Source: a bacterium (GTDB lineage: Bacteria; Patescibacteriota; Minisyncoccia; Phycocordibacterales; UBA1550). From it: a stretch of 5,113 nt of DNA. Location: assembly GCA_021823825.1 (NCBI GenBank), contig JAKANJ010000042.1, positions 1 through 5,113 on the forward strand. Direction: 5' to 3'. Positions 4,185 to 5,113 of this stretch are shown here, one piece after another; the first letter of the stretch is position 1, and every line of letters begins with the position of its first letter. Under the pieces are notes generated by a model, which saw nothing but the letters and a program-made list of their open reading frames with translations, was not told the DNA's origin and ran no database searches. The position numbers and the translations under genes were made by a program.

Positions 4185-4877
4185 ATGCCTATTATTTCAG
4201 ATTGGGGGCTTAGATTGAGTGATGCCTTTACTCTTATCGGAGTGCAGGTTCTTCAGTTCCTCCCTAAGCTTTTACTCGCAATTATTATTTTCGCAGCCGG
4301 TTGGGTTATTGGTGTTGTCATCGCCGAGATAATTTCAAAAGCTATCAAAGCCATCAAGGTTGATGCACTTCTTGAACACGCAGGGGCAGGGGAGCTTGTT
4401 CGGAGAGCTGGATTCAATTTGAACGCCGGCAATTTTTTGGGTGGCTTAGTTAAGTGGTTTATCATCGTTGTATTTTTGGTTGCTTCCCTCGGTGTATTCC
4501 AGCTTGATGCAGTGAACTCATTTTTGACTAATGTTGTTCTTGGGTACATTCCTCAGGTAATCGTTGCGACCTTGATTCTTATTGTTGCAGCGGTGCTTGC
4601 TGATGTTGCAAAGAAAGTTTTGTCAGGAGGCGCACATGCTGTTGAGTCAAAGTCAGCAGAGTTTGTTGGCGGTATTGCAAAGTGGGCAATTTGGATTGTT
4701 GCAATCCTCGCTGCTCTTAACCAGCTTGGTGTTGCTGGCGCAATGGTTCAGACACTCTTTATCGGACTCGTTGCAGCCCTCGCAATCGCACTTGGCCTTT
4801 CATTTGGCCTCGGTGGCAAGGACGCAGCAGCTCGTTATATTGAAAAACTCCGTGGTGAGATTTCGCCTCGTGGATAG
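4185..4877 (+). CDS. Conserved-TM-helix membrane protein, MscS-related
   Basis: 230 residues with about five membrane segments, near 25-50, 88-107, 119-142, 162-180 and 186-208. The last helix and its tail, ALAIALGLSFGLGGKDAAAR (198-217), match the pore-helix region typical of MscS-related proteins. The soluble beta domain of true MscS channels is absent, because the protein ends about 13 residues later. There is an internal duplication: F-L-G-G-L-x-K-W at 84-91 repeats as F-V-G-G-I-x-K-W at 160-167, each followed by two helices. LPKLLLAIII (26-35) resembles IPQVIVATLI (122-131), suggesting an additional half repeat. It fits the conserved TM-helix repeat family, whose members are proposed channels or channel-like proteins; the actual function is unproven. 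No Shine-Dalgarno sequence is clear (ACAGAAAAAAGAT). The likely promoter is at 3949-3957, giving a long structured leader. Confidence 0.85.
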   Translation: MPIISDWGLRLSDAFTLIGVQVLQFLPKLLLAIIIFAAGWVIGVVIAEIISKAIKAIKVDALLEHAGAGELVRRAGFNLNAGNFLGGLVKWFIIVVFLVASLGVFQLDAVNSFLTNVVLGYIPQVIVATLILIVAAVLADVAKKVLSGGAHAVESKSAEFVGGIAKWAIWIVAILAALNQLGVAGAMVQTLFIGLVAALAIALGLSFGLGGKDAAARYIEKLRGEISPRG

Positions 4878-4888
4878 TGGTTACGGAA

Positions 4889-4920
4889 CGATAAAAGGCC
4901 TGTTTTAGGCATATTTATCG
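4889..4920 (+). other. Imperfect hairpin in the 3' UTR
   Basis: CGATAAA (4889-4895) pairs with TTTATCG (4914-4920), and inside it GCCT pairs with AGGC around GTTTT. No T-tract follows immediately. It lies just after the 4185-4877 stop and could stabilise the mRNA 3' end upstream of terminator 4928-4967. Confidence 0.45.
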
Positions 4921-4927
4921 GAAAAGG

Positions 4928-4967
4928 AACGGTTTCAGGCAAATTCGCTTGACACCGTTTTCTTTTT
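4928..4967 (+). terminator. Terminator after the membrane protein gene, overlapping a promoter
   Basis: AACGGT (4928-4933) pairs with ACCGTT (4954-4959), and TCAGGC (4935-4940) pairs with GCTTGA (4947-4952) with one G-U and one mismatch between the blocks. A T-rich tail (TTCTTTTT, to 4967) follows. Its right arm contains the TTGACA of the next promoter, so termination and initiation elements are interleaved. Confidence 0.7.
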
Positions 4968-4976
4968 GTATATAAT
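4949..4976 (+). promoter_or_regulatory. Consensus sigma-70-type promoter
   Basis: Perfect -35 TTGACA at 4949-4954, a 16-nt spacer and perfect -10 TATAAT at 4971-4976. It is the best match to the consensus in the window. The start is expected near 4983. It drives the leader at 4983-5083 and whatever lies beyond the right edge. Confidence 0.88.
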
Positions 4977-4993
4977 GCTAGCTATTGTTGTAT

Positions 4994-5035
4994 ATGAGTA
5001 TTTCAAACCAGAAGCACCCTCGGCGGGATAGGTAA
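4994..5035 (+). CDS. Putative 13-codon leader peptide
   Basis: ATG at 4994 reads MSISNQKHPRRDR and stops at TAA 5033-5035. It lies 11 nt into the predicted transcript, without a Shine-Dalgarno sequence. Three of the last four codons specify arginine (CGG CGG, then AGG after GAT), and these codons and the stop form the left arm of the possible antiterminator. Arginine-sensitive stalling is a speculative reading. So short a frame can arise by chance. Confidence 0.3.
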   Translation: MSISNQKHPRRDR

Positions 5036-5059
5036 GTGGCCTTTTGGTCAGCTCACTTA

Positions 5060-5083
5060 ATCCGCTCGTAGCGGATTTTTGTT
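5060..5083 (+). terminator. Intrinsic terminator or attenuator
   Basis: Perfect 7-base stem ATCCGCT (5060-5066) / AGCGGAT (5070-5076) around CGT, followed by TTTT, G, TTT. One flanking A-T pair extends it. It ends the ~100-nt transcript from the 4949-4976 promoter unless the competing stem forms. The remaining bases to 5113 hold nothing I can identify. Confidence 0.85.
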
Positions 5084-5113
5084 TCTAAGACGGTTTGGAA
5101 AAGCTCATTGATT

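Larger units (their letters stand above)
4983..5083 (+). ncRNA. Candidate attenuator leader or small RNA of about 100 nt
   Basis: It is bounded by a consensus promoter and an intrinsic terminator. An antiterminator-like stem pairs GCGG-G-AT (5023-5029, one bulge) with ATCCGC (5060-5065), and TAAGTG (5033-5038) with CACTTA (5054-5059). The ATCCGC strand is also the left arm of the terminator stem, so the two folds exclude each other. A 13-codon frame overlaps the left arm of the antiterminator. This is the layout of a translation-coupled attenuator. The alternative is a free small RNA ending at the terminator. The controlled gene is outside the window. Confidence 0.55.

Noticed and set aside
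3935..4213. 92-codon frame over the gap before the membrane protein gene
   Set aside because: Its TTG start lies upstream of the -10 box, it runs through the promoter and both hairpins, overlaps the next gene's start and resembles no protein I know.
4582..4908. Alternate-frame ORF inside the membrane protein gene
   Set aside because: Gln/Ser/Leu-rich shadow translation of codons for hydrophobic residues in the true frame.
5023..5080. Possible tRNA
   Set aside because: Stem spacing does not fit a cloverleaf, no GGTTCGA-type T loop is present, and the last hairpin is a typical terminator.
1..5113. CRISPR array or restriction/toxin system
   Set aside because: No regularly spaced repeats and no cas, toxin-antitoxin or nuclease-like proteins are visible.

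Overview
The window is a compact bacterial segment in which every convincing gene lies on the + strand. It probably comes from a Candidate Phyla Radiation (Patescibacteria, Parcubacteria-like) genome. The reasons are the short single-domain proteins, the winged-helix plus nucleotidyltransferase-like protein of a type I associate with these genomes, the near absence of Shine-Dalgarno sequences, and extended -10 promoters placed 6-7 nt before start codons. The lineage call is inference. The standard code is used; I see no reassigned UGA.

Layout: (1) 59-673, a membrane-anchored protein of unknown function with four cysteines, followed by a near-perfect palindromic terminator. (2) 807-1508, a membrane-anchored TPR-like protein, apparently leaderless, with its own terminator. 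(3) 1612-1755, a 47-residue single-span membrane protein, also apparently leaderless. The main promoter of the ribosomal stalk operon lies in its 3' end. (4) 1765-1900, an L10-type autoregulatory leader, then rplJ and rplL (1901-2857). (5) 2858-3223, a gene-free stretch with two separate insertions. One is a 111-bp GC-rich segment flanked by 38-bp copies of the rplL 3' end. The other is a MITE-like element of about 110 bp with terminal inverted repeats and a 7-bp target duplication. The operon terminator and the next gene's promoter lie between them. (6) 3224-3820, the winged-helix/nucleotidyltransferase-like gene, followed by a strong terminator. (7) 3821-4184, a gene-free stretch with a DnaA-box 10-mer, an extended -10 promoter and about 150 nt able to form two long imperfect hairpins. 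(8) 4185-4877, a multi-span membrane protein of the conserved-TM-helix (MscS-related) type. (9) 4928-5113, a terminator, a consensus promoter, a 13-codon reading frame and competing hairpins that look like an attenuated leader for a gene beyond the window.

The most striking observation is at 3106-3230. The MITE-like element inserted directly at the start codon of the downstream gene. Its target duplication (ATGGACT) left one ATG 7 nt after the promoter's -10 box and regenerated a second ATG in front of the gene body. A leaderless gene was apparently turned into one with a structured leader and an upstream 18-codon reading frame. The best other candidates are the structured RNA at 3964-4120 and the attenuator-like leader at the right end.
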